Below the pieces are notes generated by a model that saw nothing but the letters and a program-made list of their open reading frames with translations, ran no database searches and was not told where the DNA came from. Positions 35,634 through 45,020 of a stretch of DNA of 64,000 bases are shown here, in pieces. Numbering within the stretch: the first letter of the stretch is position 1; each line of letters begins with the position of its first letter. Source of the DNA: 2-02-FULL-55-14 sp964473365 (GTDB lineage: Bacteria > Bacteroidota > Ignavibacteria > UBA10030); assembly GCA_964473365.1 (NCBI GenBank), contig CAYYOV010000001.1, positions 1 to 64,000 on the forward strand, written 5' to 3'. The position numbers and the translations under genes were made by a program.

Positions 35634-35664
35634 TTGATGCACGTTCGACGAGCGTGTACACTAT
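35634..35664 (+). promoter_or_regulatory. Promoter for the multi-PAS kinase operon (TTG-N20-TACACTAT)
   Basis: TTG (35634-35636), 20 bp, TACACTAT (35657-35664). It could equally be read as a classical TTGATG-N17-TACACT promoter. The leader to the ATG at 35773 is about 100 nt. Confidence 0.5.
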
Positions 35665-35772
35665 AAGAGCCGTCAGTCGGCTCGACGAACGCCGCCCGGA
35701 CGTTCGAGAGGCGATCGCGGCAGCCAGACCTCAGGCCTCACCCATGAGTTCACCAGCGAACCCCTACGAGCG

Positions 35773-38700
35773 ATGACCGACCCCGTCACGTTCCATCGTC
35801 ATCGTGGACGACTCGGGCCATTCTCCGTTCGTGCGAAGATCGCCGTCCTCAATTCATTGCTCGTTGCTGTCGTGGCGGTCTTTGTCGGCGCGCATGTACC
35901 CACGGTCATCGAGCATGAGATCCTGAACTCTGCTCTCCGCCGTTGCCGTCAGACGACAATGATGGCCGGGCGAATCTTCATTGAAACCCTGCCGCAGCGT
36001 CGGACGCTTTCCATCCCTGAAACGTTGGTGCGCGTGCCGTTCGATTCCAGCGTCGTCTACGCGGGCGTGTTCGATGCACATGGGACGCTCCTGGCCTGGC
36101 AGGGTCCGGTCGCCGAGTCCTCCTTCAGTCGTTCGGCAAGCGCTCTTGACCGCCTGACGCGTGATGACCGGTTGTTGCGCACCGTCGAAAGCCTGATCGT
36201 TCAGGATCATACGATCGGAACGCTGGTCGTCGGCTATGATTTGCAGGGTGATGTGGATGAGATCAAGGCTGGGATCGCAACCTTCCACGTCGGCGGATTC
36301 ATCCTGCTCATTCTGGGGATCGCGGCGTCGATCATTATCAGTCGTTGGCTGACGCGGCCCCTGACCGCGCTCGTTCGTACGATGTCGTCGATTGCGGCTG
36401 GTCGGCTCGATGCGCGGGCCGATGCGACATCGAACGACGAGTTCGGCGCGCTTGGAGCATCATTCAACAGCATGGTCGAACACTGGACGCTGGCGTCGAA
36501 CGAACTACGCAACAGCGAGGAACGATTCCGGACGCTTGTGGAAAATCTGAGTGAGGGGATCACGATCGTCGATGCCGACGAAACGGTGCTCTACAGCAAC
36601 CGGGCTGCTGACGAGATCTTCGGAGAGGAGCAACAGGGCCTGGTGGGCTGTCGCATCACGGATTATCTCGAGTCCGACCAGGTGACGTTGCTCGAGCAGG
36701 AGGTGGAGAAACGGCGAGACGGTCAGCGTTCTGCATACGAATTGACGATCCGACGGCGCGACGGACTGCGGAAGACCATCGCGATCACAGCGTCCCCGCG
36801 GTCCAGCTCCGAGGGCACCTACGCAGGCGCGCAGGGTATCTTCCGGGACATCACGGACCGGAAGCTCGCCGAGGTCAGGTTGAAGGAGAGCGAAGACCGC
36901 CTCCGACTTGCCCTCGAAGCAGCCGAGATGGGAACATGGTCCTGGGATTTCGATTCGAATCGAATGGTCTGGTCCGAACAGCTTGAGCGGATCTGTGGCC
37001 TGCAGCCGAACAGTTTCGGCGGTGATCCCGAAGAATATCTTCGGATGATCCCCGGCGAGGAGCAGCGTCGGGCCCGTCGGACGATGTACGACGCGCTCTA
37101 CGGTTGGACCAAAGACCTTCATACGATTACACACCGGATCGTGCGAGCTGACGGAACGACGCGTTGGGTCGAAGTGCGAGGGACGCTCTATCGGCTTGAG
37201 AACGGGCAACCCCGGCGGATGGCTGGCACGATGTCGGACATCACGCATCGGAGGATGACCGAAGGCGCGCTCGAGGCCATCGTTCGCGGGACGGCAACGA
37301 CCACGGGACGAGAGTTCTTCCAGGACCTTGTGCGTGAGCTGAGCCGGGCATTGGGCGTGCGGCTTGCGTTCGTTGCCCGCGTTGTCCACGGCCCGCAACC
37401 GAAGATCCGGACGCTGGCCGTCGCTGATCGAGGATCTGTCGCACCGGCCTTTGAATGCGATCTGCACGGCAGCCCGTGTGAACACGTTTTCGGTCGCAAG
37501 CCGACAGCGTTCCCGCAGGGTGTTCGGGACCTGTTTCCGAAGAACGAACTGCTGCGGGACCTTCGGGCCGAAAGCTACTTCGGGGTGCCGCTGACGTCTT
37601 CGACGAATGAGCCGCTCGGCATTCTGGCGGTCATCGGCATGGACCCGATCGACGACTCCGACATTCTCTCAACGATCATGACAGTGTTCGGTGCCCGTGC
37701 GGCGGCGGAACTGGAACGTCTCAAGGCGGAGGAGAACGTCACACTGCTGGCCCACGCGGTAATGAGCGTTTCGGAGAGCGTGACGATCGAAGATATGAGC
37801 GGCACGCTCATTTACGCCAACGACGCCTTCGTGGGGACGTACGGCTACGCGCGTGATGAGGCGATCGGTCGTAAACGATCCGACCTGGTGTCGATCGGAG
37901 ACGAGTTGGCAGAAGAGGCGTCCCCGGCGGACTCATGGCGGGGCGAACGCGTGCATCGTCGTCGCTCGGGGACCGCCTTCCCCGTCTTTGTTTCAACGTC
38001 CTTGATATCGGGTGAGGGAGGGGATGCCCGAGGACGCGTGACGATCGCGACCGATCTGACCCAGTCGAAGCAAACCGAAGAGCAGCTCCGTTCGACGTCG
38101 GAAGCTCTTCGGACCGTGCTCGAGGTCTCTCCGTTAGCGATCCTCATCTTGAACCGCGACCGGACTGTTGAGTTCTGGAACCAGGCGGCAGAACGGATGT
38201 TCGGCTGGACGGCGGAGGAGGTCGTCGGACATCCACTCCCGTTCATTCCGCCCTCATTGGCCGCTGAAACGGCGCGGATGCAGGACGCGATCCTCGCAGG
38301 CGGATCGATCACGAGCGTCGAATCACAGCGCCTCCGCAAAGATGGAAGACTTGTCGAGGTCAGCATCTCATCGACGGGACTGCCGGATGGCAACGGCCAG
38401 ATCGTGCGGATGATGGGAATCCTGACGGATATCACTGAACGAAAACGTGCGGAGGTCGAAGTGCGAAAACTCTCGGTCGCCGTCGACCAAAGTCAGGTCT
38501 CCATCGTGATTACCGACCAGCGAGGTGTGATCGAATACGTGAACCCATTCTTCACCCGAACAACCGGGTATGCGCGCGAAGAAGCCCTTGGCCAGAATCC
38601 ACGTGTGCTGAAGTCCGGCAAGACCCCTGTCACGGTGTACGAAGACCTTTGGGCGACCTTGATCTCGGGGCGCGAATGGCGTGGAGAGCTGTGCAACCGC

Positions 38701-39564
38701 AGAAAGAATGGAGAACTCTTCTGGGAATACGCATCCATCTCGCCAGTCCGCGATGCACAGGGTGTTACGACGCACTATATTGCCGTCAAGGAAGACATCA
38801 CCGATCGGAAACGTACCGAAGAGGAGGTCTTGCGGCTCAATGCAGAGCTCGAGCGGCGGGTCGTCGAGCGCACCGCGCAACTCCAGTCGGCCAATAGGGA
38901 GTTGGAGGCCTTCAGTTACTCCGTGTCACACGACCTTCGGGCCCCCCTGCGGCACGTGGCCGGATACGTCGAGATGCTCCGGGATCATATCAACGGGACC
39001 CTGGATCCTACGAGCCGCCGGTATCTTGAAGCGATCACTGGCTCCGCCAAGCGGATGGGGATCCTCATCGATGATCTGCTTGCCTTCTCACGGCTGGGGA
39101 GGACCGAACTACGGCGGCATCCGGTCGATGCGGGGGAACTGATCAAGGAGGTCTGGGCGGAACTCGAACCAGACCGGGCCGGGCGCCGGGTGCAATTCTC
39201 CGTTGGCACGCTCCCCGAGGTCCAGGCCGACCGGATGCTTTTGAAACAGGTGTTCATGAACCTGTTGTCGAATGCAATCAAGTTCACACGAGTACGGGAT
39301 GAGGCGATCATCGATGTCACGGGGTCGAAGGCCGACGACGACTCCGGACGGTCCGTCTTTCATGTTCGCGACAACGGAGCCGGTTTTGACATGGCCTATG
39401 CCGATAAATTGTTCGGCGTCTTTCAGAGATTGCATACCGTGGAGGAGTTCGAAGGGACGGGCATCGGACTGGCGAACGTGCGGCGGATCATCCATCGCCA
39501 TGGAGGCACGACGTCCGCCCGCGGAGAGCCTGATGCCGGCGCGATCTTTTCGTTCACCCTCTGA
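35773..39564 (+). CDS. Membrane sensor histidine kinase with HAMP, five PAS and one GAF domain
   Basis: 1263 residues. Order: TM1 (~20-42), periplasmic sensor loop (~43-165), TM2 (~168-190), HAMP (~190-245), PAS1 (~255-370, ERFRTLVENLSEGITIVDADETVLYSNRAADEIFG), PAS2 (~375-490), GAF (~500-645), PAS3 (~655-760), PAS4 (~770-890), PAS5 (~895-1015), a short coiled coil, HisKA with phospho-acceptor His1053 (SYSVSHDLRAPLRH), and HATPase (MNLLSNAIKFT, DNGAGFD, GTGIGLANV). There is no receiver, so the phosphate must pass to a separate regulator; the receiver gene 51 bp downstream (39615) is the obvious partner, as in phytochrome/Rcp1 pairs. No cofactor-binding residue can be assigned to any PAS domain. 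Preceded by the dyad at 35597. Confidence 0.93.
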   Translation: MTDPVTFHRHRGRLGPFSVRAKIAVLNSLLVAVVAVFVGAHVPTVIEHEILNSALRRCRQTTMMAGRIFIETLPQRRTLSIPETLVRVPFDSSVVYAGVFDAHGTLLAWQGPVAESSFSRSASALDRLTRDDRLLRTVESLIVQDHTIGTLVVGYDLQGDVDEIKAGIATFHVGGFILLILGIAASIIISRWLTRPLTALVRTMSSIAAGRLDARADATSNDEFGALGASFNSMVEHWTLASNELRNSEERFRTLVENLSEGITIVDADETVLYSNRAADEIFGEEQQGLVGCRITDYLESDQVTLLEQEVEKRRDGQRSAYELTIRRRDGLRKTIAITASPRSSSEGTYAGAQGIFRDITDRKLAEVRLKESEDRLRLALEAAEMGTWSWDFDSNRMVWSEQLERICGLQPNSFGGDPEEYLRMIPGEEQRRARRTMYDALYGWTKDLHTITHRIVRADGTTRWVEVRGTLYRLENGQPRRMAGTMSDITHRRMTEGALEAIVRGTATTTGREFFQDLVRELSRALGVRLAFVARVVHGPQPKIRTLAVADRGSVAPAFECDLHGSPCEHVFGRKPTAFPQGVRDLFPKNELLRDLRAESYFGVPLTSSTNEPLGILAVIGMDPIDDSDILSTIMTVFGARAAAELERLKAEENVTLLAHAVMSVSESVTIEDMSGTLIYANDAFVGTYGYARDEAIGRKRSDLVSIGDELAEEASPADSWRGERVHRRRSGTAFPVFVSTSLISGEGGDARGRVTIATDLTQSKQTEEQLRSTSEALRTVLEVSPLAILILNRDRTVEFWNQAAERMFGWTAEEVVGHPLPFIPPSLAAETARMQDAILAGGSITSVESQRLRKDGRLVEVSISSTGLPDGNGQIVRMMGILTDITERKRAEVEVRKLSVAVDQSQVSIVITDQRGVIEYVNPFFTRTTGYAREEALGQNPRVLKSGKTPVTVYEDLWATLISGREWRGELCNRRKNGELFWEYASISPVRDAQGVTTHYIAVKEDITDRKRTEEEVLRLNAELERRVVERTAQLQSANRELEAFSYSVSHDLRAPLRHVAGYVEMLRDHINGTLDPTSRRYLEAITGSAKRMGILIDDLLAFSRLGRTELRRHPVDAGELIKEVWAELEPDRAGRRVQFSVGTLPEVQADRMLLKQVFMNLLSNAIKFTRVRDEAIIDVTGSKADDDSGRSVFHVRDNGAGFDMAYADKLFGVFQRLHTVEEFEGTGIGLANVRRIIHRHGGTTSARGEPDAGAIFSFTL

Positions 39565-39614
39565 ACGAGAGACTCATGCGGAATCTTTGTATACTATGAA
39601 GGGACTTCCAAGTC

Positions 39615-40070
39615 ATGAATCCCAATCGACGAATCCTACTGGCTGAGGACGACCCTCAGGACCGCGAATTGACCCTCAAAGCGCTCAGCGATGCCGGTCT
39701 GGGTGCCCGGGTCGACGTGGCGACCGATGGTGCCGACGTCCTTGATTACCTGCACTGTCGCGGACGTTTCTCCGGCCGCACTCGCACGGTGCCGGCCTTG
39801 CTGATCCTCGACCTGAAGATGCCCAAGATCGACGGGCTCGAGGTGGTGCGGCAGATCCGTGATGACGAAGACCTGCGCACCATGCCGATCGTCGTCCTTT
39901 CTTCGTCGCGCGAAGAACGGGACTTGATCGCTTGTTATCGCAGTGGCGTCAACGGATATGTCGTCAAGTCGATGGAATTCACGGACCATCTCCGCCATGT
40001 CCGGTTGCTCGGCGAATTCTGGGGTCTCGTGAATGAGCCGCCGCCAGAATCATCGCGCTCAACGTCCTGA
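39615..40070 (+). CDS. Single-domain response regulator (Rcp1 type)
   Basis: 151 residues, one CheY-like receiver with no output domain. Acid pocket AEDDPQD (Asp12/Asp13), phospho-acceptor Asp66 in ILDLKMPK, Thr/Ser switch VVLSSS, and a C-terminal GYVVKS (Lys kept, the usual following Pro is Ser). The loop before Asp66 and the HLRHVRLLGEFWG C-terminal helix are Rcp1-like. Probably takes phosphate from the kinase just upstream and passes it to another protein. An A/T-rich TATACTAT at 39590 may be a weak internal promoter. Confidence 0.93.
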   Translation: MNPNRRILLAEDDPQDRELTLKALSDAGLGARVDVATDGADVLDYLHCRGRFSGRTRTVPALLILDLKMPKIDGLEVVRQIRDDEDLRTMPIVVLSSSREERDLIACYRSGVNGYVVKSMEFTDHLRHVRLLGEFWGLVNEPPPESSRSTS

Positions 40071-40091
40071 CCCTCCGACCCTCCGAATCGA

Positions 40092-41549
40092 ATGGACGCG
40101 CCGCTCCAGATCCTCTCGCTTGAGGACGATGCGACCGATTTTGACCTGATCTGTCATACGTTGCGTCGGGAAGGGTTGGCCTTCGACATCGTACGTGTGC
40201 AGACAGAACGGGAACTGTTGGCGGCGCTCGACGGCCGACGGTTCGACGTCGTCCTGTCCGACTATTCTTTGCCGGCGTACAATGGCATCGCGGCGCTCCA
40301 GGCCATTCGCGGGCGCTTTCCAGACCTGCCGTTCATTTTCGTCTCCGGAGCACTCGGGGAGGAGGTGGCGATCGACTCCCTCCGCACGGGCGCGACCGAC
40401 TATGTGTTGAAGGACAAGCTGTCACGGTTGGGTCCAGCGGTGCGGCGCGCGATCGAAGAATCGCGCCATCGCCTCTCCGGCAAGCAGGCACAGGAGGCGT
40501 TGGCGGAGAGCGAAGACCGCTATCGCCGCCTCGTGGAACATTCGGCCGACCTCGTGGCCGAGCTGGATGCCTCGGGCGTTGTTCAGTATGCCAGTCCCAA
40601 TTTCCGGCTGTTGTTTGGCGTCGACCCGTCGACACTGGTCGGCACGCCTATCGACCGCGGGTTCCACGCCGAGGACCAGGCAGCCCTTCGGCAACAGCTC
40701 CAGGACCCGCGTCCGCGGGGAGAGTTTCGCTATCGGGACGCTTCGGGCAAGTGGCATTGGCTGGAGCTCTCGGGCCAACGATTCCAGAACCGAACGGGCG
40801 TTGAACGGGTCGTCCTGGTCGCCCGAGACGTTTCGCAGCGCAAACAAGATGAGCGGGAACTGGCCGCCCAGCGGCATCAACTACAGCTGTTCACTGAACG
40901 CCTTGAGCGGGAGCGGGAAGCCGAACGCATGCGCATATCCCGCGAGATCCACGACGAATTGGGCCAGATGCTGACGGTCTTGAAGTTTGACCTCAGCTGG
41001 CTTAAGTTGAACTACGTTCAGGGCGGCGCGGCTGTCGGAGAGCGGTTGGACCAGGTGCTGGAGTCGTTGCAGGAATCGCTCGGATCGGTCAAACGGATCG
41101 CCCGAGAACTTCGCCCTCCCCAGCTGGATGCGCTGGGGTTGGGGGGCGCCCTTCAGTACGACGTCACTCAGTTCACGAAGAAGCTCGGGATCCGCGCGCT
41201 CGTGACGATCGATCCGCCCGAGATCAAACTGGAGCAGGACCTGGCACTTGCATTGTACCGCGTGTTTCAGGAAGCTCTCACGAACATCGCTCGCCACGCG
41301 AATGCCCGGTTCGTCGAAGTAGAGTTACGCAAGGCCGACGACGTTATCCATGTTCGAATACGCGACGACGGCCGGGGGATCAATACGGCGGAGCTCCAGG
41401 GGACGACATCACTGGGTCTCGTTGGGATGCGCGAACGTGTCCGGCCATGGAACGGCCGGATCACCATCACCGGCCGAAAAAACCATGGCACCACGGTTCA
41501 TGTCGAGATTCCCGTGGGAGCCGCACCGCAAGGAGCACCGCAGTCATGA
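40092..41549 (+). CDS. Receiver-PAS-HisKA_3 histidine kinase (NarX/DegS type)
   Basis: 485 residues, no membrane segment. N-terminal receiver (Asp57 in VVLSDYSLP; residues 1-125), a PAS domain (~140-250, DRYRRLVEHSADLVAELDASGVVQYASPNFRLLFG), and a HisKA_3 dimerisation domain with the His in MRISREIHDELGQML (~residue 290) followed by a HATPase (RVFQEALTNIARHANARFVEVEL, DDGRGI, GLVGMRERV). HisKA_3 kinases pair with NarL/FixJ-type regulators, and one begins inside this gene's stop codon. The N-terminal receiver is likely to be phosphorylated by the upstream system, making this a relay. Confidence 0.93.
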   Translation: MDAPLQILSLEDDATDFDLICHTLRREGLAFDIVRVQTERELLAALDGRRFDVVLSDYSLPAYNGIAALQAIRGRFPDLPFIFVSGALGEEVAIDSLRTGATDYVLKDKLSRLGPAVRRAIEESRHRLSGKQAQEALAESEDRYRRLVEHSADLVAELDASGVVQYASPNFRLLFGVDPSTLVGTPIDRGFHAEDQAALRQQLQDPRPRGEFRYRDASGKWHWLELSGQRFQNRTGVERVVLVARDVSQRKQDERELAAQRHQLQLFTERLEREREAERMRISREIHDELGQMLTVLKFDLSWLKLNYVQGGAAVGERLDQVLESLQESLGSVKRIARELRPPQLDALGLGGALQYDVTQFTKKLGIRALVTIDPPEIKLEQDLALALYRVFQEALTNIARHANARFVEVELRKADDVIHVRIRDDGRGINTAELQGTTSLGLVGMRERVRPWNGRITITGRKNHGTTVHVEIPVGAAPQGAPQS

Positions 41550-42178
41550 TAAAGATCCTCATCGCCGATGATCATCCCGTCGTTCGACGCGGGCTGAAGA
41601 ACATTCTGAAAGAGGCGAGCGACATCGAAGTGGCAGGCGAAGCGGGGGACGGGCTCGAGGTGCTGGAAAAGGTCCGCGCAGAGGAATTCGACGTGCTCAT
41701 CCTCGACCTGACAATGCCCAAGCTCGACGGGCTCGAGACGATCGGTCGACTGAAGTCGGAGCAACCGGATCTCGGCATCCTGGTGCTGAGCATGAATCCC
41801 GAAGAGGTGTTTGGCATGCGTGCGCTGCGTCTCGGCGCATCGGGCTATCTGTCGAAGGACAGCGCTCCCGAACAGCTCATCACGGCCATCCGGCGTATCG
41901 CCGCGGGAAAGGTCTACGTGTCTGAGGGCCTTGCAGAATCATTGGCGCTCAACGTGAGCAAAGGATCGCCAAAGATGCCGCACGAGACGCTTTCAGACCG
42001 GGAATACCAGATCATGCTCATGTTGGCCAGGGGCCGGTCGCTCAAAGAGATTGCGGCGGAGCTTTCGCTCAGCGTCAAGACGGTCAGCACCCATCGGACG
42101 CATATCCTCGAAAAGCTGAACATGGACAATAACGCCCAGATCGTTACCTACGCGTTGCACAACAAGCTCCTCTCCTGA
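41546..42178 (+). CDS. NarL/FixJ-family response regulator
   Basis: 210 residues from ATG 41546 (ATGA overlap with the kinase stop). Receiver with Asp8/Asp9 and phospho-acceptor Asp54 (ILDLTMPK), then a LuxR-type helix-turn-helix (~residues 145-205: LSDREYQIMLMLARGRSLKEIAAELSLSVKTVSTHRTHILEKLNM). The cognate kinase is the HisKA_3 protein. Immediately downstream lies a 563-bp non-coding region packed with dyads of the GTAGGAA/TTCCTAC type, which are plausible binding sites for this dimeric regulator. Confidence 0.95.
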   Translation: MIKILIADDHPVVRRGLKNILKEASDIEVAGEAGDGLEVLEKVRAEEFDVLILDLTMPKLDGLETIGRLKSEQPDLGILVLSMNPEEVFGMRALRLGASGYLSKDSAPEQLITAIRRIAAGKVYVSEGLAESLALNVSKGSPKMPHETLSDREYQIMLMLARGRSLKEIAAELSLSVKTVSTHRTHILEKLNMDNNAQIVTYALHNKLLS

Positions 42179-42186
42179 TCCCCCGC

Positions 42187-42593
42187 ATCAGAAATTTCCT
42201 ATGGGGGTAGGAATATTCCTACCCCCGGCCCTGCAATCGCACTCTTCGCTGCACCTCTTCTCAGATCTTTCCTACGAGCATCAGAATTTTCCTATGCGCG
42301 GCCCGTCGAAGTGGCTCGAATCGGGTGGCCGTATCGGAAATTTCCGATGGGCATAGGAAATTTCCTATCAACACCCCGTTTTCAACATTTTCGCATCGTT
42401 TGCTGGTCAGGTGCCCACGAGGCTCTCGGCTCGCAAACTCGCGCTTCGTGGTCCTGATCGACTGACCGTCTCCCCGCCGGCCCATCCGGAACTGCATCCA
42501 ACCAGCTGACATAGGAAATTTCTGATGGGGGTCAGAAATTTCTGATGCCGCGCCTTACCGCGTGCGTTCCTCCTGCCTTCAGGAATTCCTATC
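42187..42593. repeat. Array of nine related ~16-bp dyads, eight in four pairs with 20-bp centre spacing
   Basis: This is the only gap over 300 bases without a gene (42179-42741). Dyad centres: 42194.5 and 42214.5; 42268.5 and 42288.5; 42340.5 and 42360.5; 42518.5 and 42538.5; and 42585.5 alone. Typical units are ATAGGAAATTTCCTAT, ATCGGAAATTTCCGAT and TCAGAAATTTCTGA, joined within three of the pairs by a G-rich bridge (GGGGG or GGG). The second unit extends to a perfect 24-bp palindrome (42203-42226). The 140 bp between pairs three and four holds nothing I can identify. It is not a CRISPR (no direct repeats with spacers). Best read as operators for the chemotaxis genes, possibly for the NarL-type regulator just upstream. 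Confidence 0.85.
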
Positions 42594-42657
42594 CGGCCTC
42601 ATCCTTCGGGTGCATGGGGGTCGGATTCATCTCACGCCACAATCGTCCCGCTTCCGA

Positions 42658-42688
42658 TACTGTCCGCGGGAGGCCTCGACTAAATTGG
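42658..42688 (+). promoter_or_regulatory. Putative promoter for the first chemoreceptor gene (GATAC-N20-TAAATTGG)
   Basis: TAAATTGG at 42681-42688 with TAC (in CCGATAC) in the -33 position, 20 bp before. The cheY promoter at 50129 has the same unusual CCGATAC upstream element. The dyad array lies 90-490 bp upstream. Confidence 0.45.
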
Positions 42689-42741
42689 GTCCGTGAGTTT
42701 GAAGGGTCGGACACACGCACTTCATGCACGAGAGACAACCC

Positions 42742-44472
42742 ATGCAAACCTTGAAGAAACTGAGCACCTGGTTTTTGAACTTGAAGATCCGGACGAAGCT
42801 GGCGATCGCCACGATCGGGGCCATCGGAATCAGCGTGATTGTTGGAGTGTCAGGGTTGATCACGATCAACTGGATGTCGAACACCGTCCTGGCGGATTTT
42901 CGGCACGAGCTTCGGCATCAAGAAGCTTTGAAGAACCTCACATCACAATTTCTGACGCATCAGGCCGATGTGTTGGCGGCAGCGCTTGAGAAGCAGTCGA
43001 GCTCGGAAGTTCTCACGCGTTCTCAGGAGTCGCTGCTCGAATTCATGCGTACCGTGAAGACAGCCATGACGCGTGATGAGGAACGGCTGCTCTTCGAGCG
43101 CTTGGAAGGAGAGGTCAATGCGTTTCTGGGGGTTGCCCAGAATTTGCGTAACGCGATCGAACAGCGGCAGTCGGCACAGATCGTAGCGACGATCAGCGGT
43201 TCGCTTGCGTCGAACGCGCATGACATCCAGGCCAGCTTGGGACGGCTCGCGGAGATCTCTTCGAATGACAGCGAACGACTGGTCGTCGATGCCGCGTTGG
43301 CGACTGATCGTTCGCGGCTTCTCATGATCGGACTTGTGTTCTTCATGACGCTGGCCGGCAGCACGATGGGTGTGTGGATCGTCCGGTCGATCACCGTTCC
43401 GGTCGGGCAGGTGGTTCAGAGCATTCAGACGGCCGACCTGCAGACCCGATTCACGGCGGACCGGGAGGATGAGATCGGGGACCTGATGCGCTCATTCAAC
43501 ACGTTCAACGATACGATCAGGGACACGCTCCTGCGGGTAGGGGAGGCGTCTGCGGCTGTGGCGAGCGCCGCAGCGGAGATCTCGGCCAGCACGGAGCAAA
43601 TGGCTGCCGGTGCGCAGGAGCAGAGCGCCCAGGTCATGGACGTCAGCGCGGCGGTGGAGGAGATGAGCAAGACGATCATGGAAAATTCCCGCAATGCGAC
43701 GGTCACGGCCGAAACGGCCCGCGCGGCGCAGCACGCTGCATCGAGCGGAGGACAGGTGGTCGGAGAGGGCGTGAGCGGCATGCGGAGAATGGTAGACGTG
43801 GTCCGGACGTCAGCCGACACAGTCCGATCGCTCGGTCAATCGAGCGCGCAGATCGGCCAGATCGTTGCCGTGATCGACGATATTGCCGACCAGACGAACC
43901 TGCTTGCGCTGAACGCAGCCATCGAAGCAGCGCGGGCTGGAGAGCAAGGAAGAGGATTCGCCGTCGTCGCCGACGAAGTTCGGCGGCTGGCTGAGCGCAC
44001 AACGACTGCTACAAAAGAGATCGCGGAGATGATCCGCCGTATCCAGGGTGACACAACGTCTGCCGTCACGACGATCGAGCGCGGAGTGCGTGATGTGGAC
44101 GGAAGCATGAGTGCTGCTGACGCGGCGGGTTCTTCGCTACGCGAGATCGAGAACATCTCCCGTCAGGTCTCCGACATGGTCCTGCAGATCTCCTCGGCCA
44201 GTGAACAACAGGCCCGCACAAGCGAGCAGATCGCCCGGAGCGTCGAAGGCATCAGTGGCGTCACGCAGGAGACGGCGACCGGTCTCCAGCAGGTGGCCCG
44301 AACGGCTGAGGATCTGAATCGTTTGACTGAAAACCTTCAAGCGCTCATGGCCCGTTTTCGATTGACCGGGGCGTCACACCATGAAACCATTCGCGAGTCG
44401 ATCGGCGACCTTGCGGTCCGTGCCAATGGGCACGTCGTCCCCCGGAAGACATCACGCACCATCCCGTCATAA
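42742..44472 (+). CDS. Methyl-accepting chemotaxis protein (transmembrane)
   Basis: 576 residues from ATG 42742 (an ATG 18 bp upstream is possible). TM1 ~residues 15-38 (KLAIATIGAIGISVIVGVSGLI), a ~150-residue helical periplasmic sensor, TM2 (~LLMIGLVFFMTLAGSTMGVWIV), HAMP, then the MA signalling hairpin with the invariant tip AVIDDIADQTNLLALNAAIEAARAGEQGRGFAVVADEVRRLAERT. The periplasmic part resembles a four-helix bundle. There is no CheR-binding pentapeptide at the C-terminus. First gene after the dyad array; cheW follows. Confidence 0.95.
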   Translation: MQTLKKLSTWFLNLKIRTKLAIATIGAIGISVIVGVSGLITINWMSNTVLADFRHELRHQEALKNLTSQFLTHQADVLAAALEKQSSSEVLTRSQESLLEFMRTVKTAMTRDEERLLFERLEGEVNAFLGVAQNLRNAIEQRQSAQIVATISGSLASNAHDIQASLGRLAEISSNDSERLVVDAALATDRSRLLMIGLVFFMTLAGSTMGVWIVRSITVPVGQVVQSIQTADLQTRFTADREDEIGDLMRSFNTFNDTIRDTLLRVGEASAAVASAAAEISASTEQMAAGAQEQSAQVMDVSAAVEEMSKTIMENSRNATVTAETARAAQHAASSGGQVVGEGVSGMRRMVDVVRTSADTVRSLGQSSAQIGQIVAVIDDIADQTNLLALNAAIEAARAGEQGRGFAVVADEVRRLAERTTTATKEIAEMIRRIQGDTTSAVTTIERGVRDVDGSMSAADAAGSSLREIENISRQVSDMVLQISSASEQQARTSEQIARSVEGISGVTQETATGLQQVARTAEDLNRLTENLQALMARFRLTGASHHETIRESIGDLAVRANGHVVPRKTSRTIPS

Positions 44473-44486
44473 GAAGAGGAACCGAC

Positions 44487-44975
44487 ATGTCATCGTCATC
44501 GTCAGCCACACACTCGAGCGCTGCAGAAGAGCTGCTGCAACTTGTCAGCTTCCACATCGGATCAGAAGAGTTCGGCCTGGACATCTTGCGCGTTCAGGAG
44601 ATCAACCGCATGGTGGAGATCACGAGGGTGCCCAATGCCCCACCGTTCGTCACGGGTGTCATCAACCTCCGGGGACGCGTGATCCCGATCGTCGATCTCC
44701 GGGAACGGTTCGGCCTCGCACGCAAAGAGAACGACAAGAACACGCGGATCATCGTCGTCGAACTCAAGGGCCGCGTAGTCGGGTTCGTCGTCGACAGCGT
44801 GCAGGAAGTCCTGCGCATCCCGAAACGCATCACCGAGCCGCCGCCGCCGATGGTGGCCGGTATCGGGTCTGAGTATATCACGGCGGTTGGAAAACTCGAA
44901 GACCGGCTCCTGATCCTCATCGATCTCGAGCGGATCTTGACGACCACCGAACAAGAACAACTTACGGCGGCCTGA
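44487..44975 (+). CDS. cheW: Chemotaxis coupling protein CheW
   Basis: 162-residue adaptor linking chemoreceptors to CheA. SH3-like CheW fold: QLVSFHIGSEEFGLDILRVQEINRMVEITRVPNAPPFVTGVINLRGRVIPIVDLRERFGL, RIIVVELKGRVVGFVVDSVQEVLRI. It has an ~11-residue Ser-rich N-terminal extension. 14 bp after the first chemoreceptor gene. Confidence 0.97.
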   Translation: MSSSSSATHSSAAEELLQLVSFHIGSEEFGLDILRVQEINRMVEITRVPNAPPFVTGVINLRGRVIPIVDLRERFGLARKENDKNTRIIVVELKGRVVGFVVDSVQEVLRIPKRITEPPPPMVAGIGSEYITAVGKLEDRLLILIDLERILTTTEQEQLTAA

Positions 44976-45020
44976 CCCGGCCCCGAACATCCTCTGTCCG
45001 TTTCATTGAAGGAGACGATC

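Noticed and set aside
42187..42593. The repeat array as a CRISPR
   Set aside because: The units are inverted (dyad) repeats of ~16 bp that vary in sequence, with 20-bp or irregular spacing and no unique spacers, leader or cas genes.
42179..42741. A small hidden gene in the 563-bp gap
   Set aside because: Only short frames without ribosome-binding sites occur, and they cut across the dyads; no plausible peptide.
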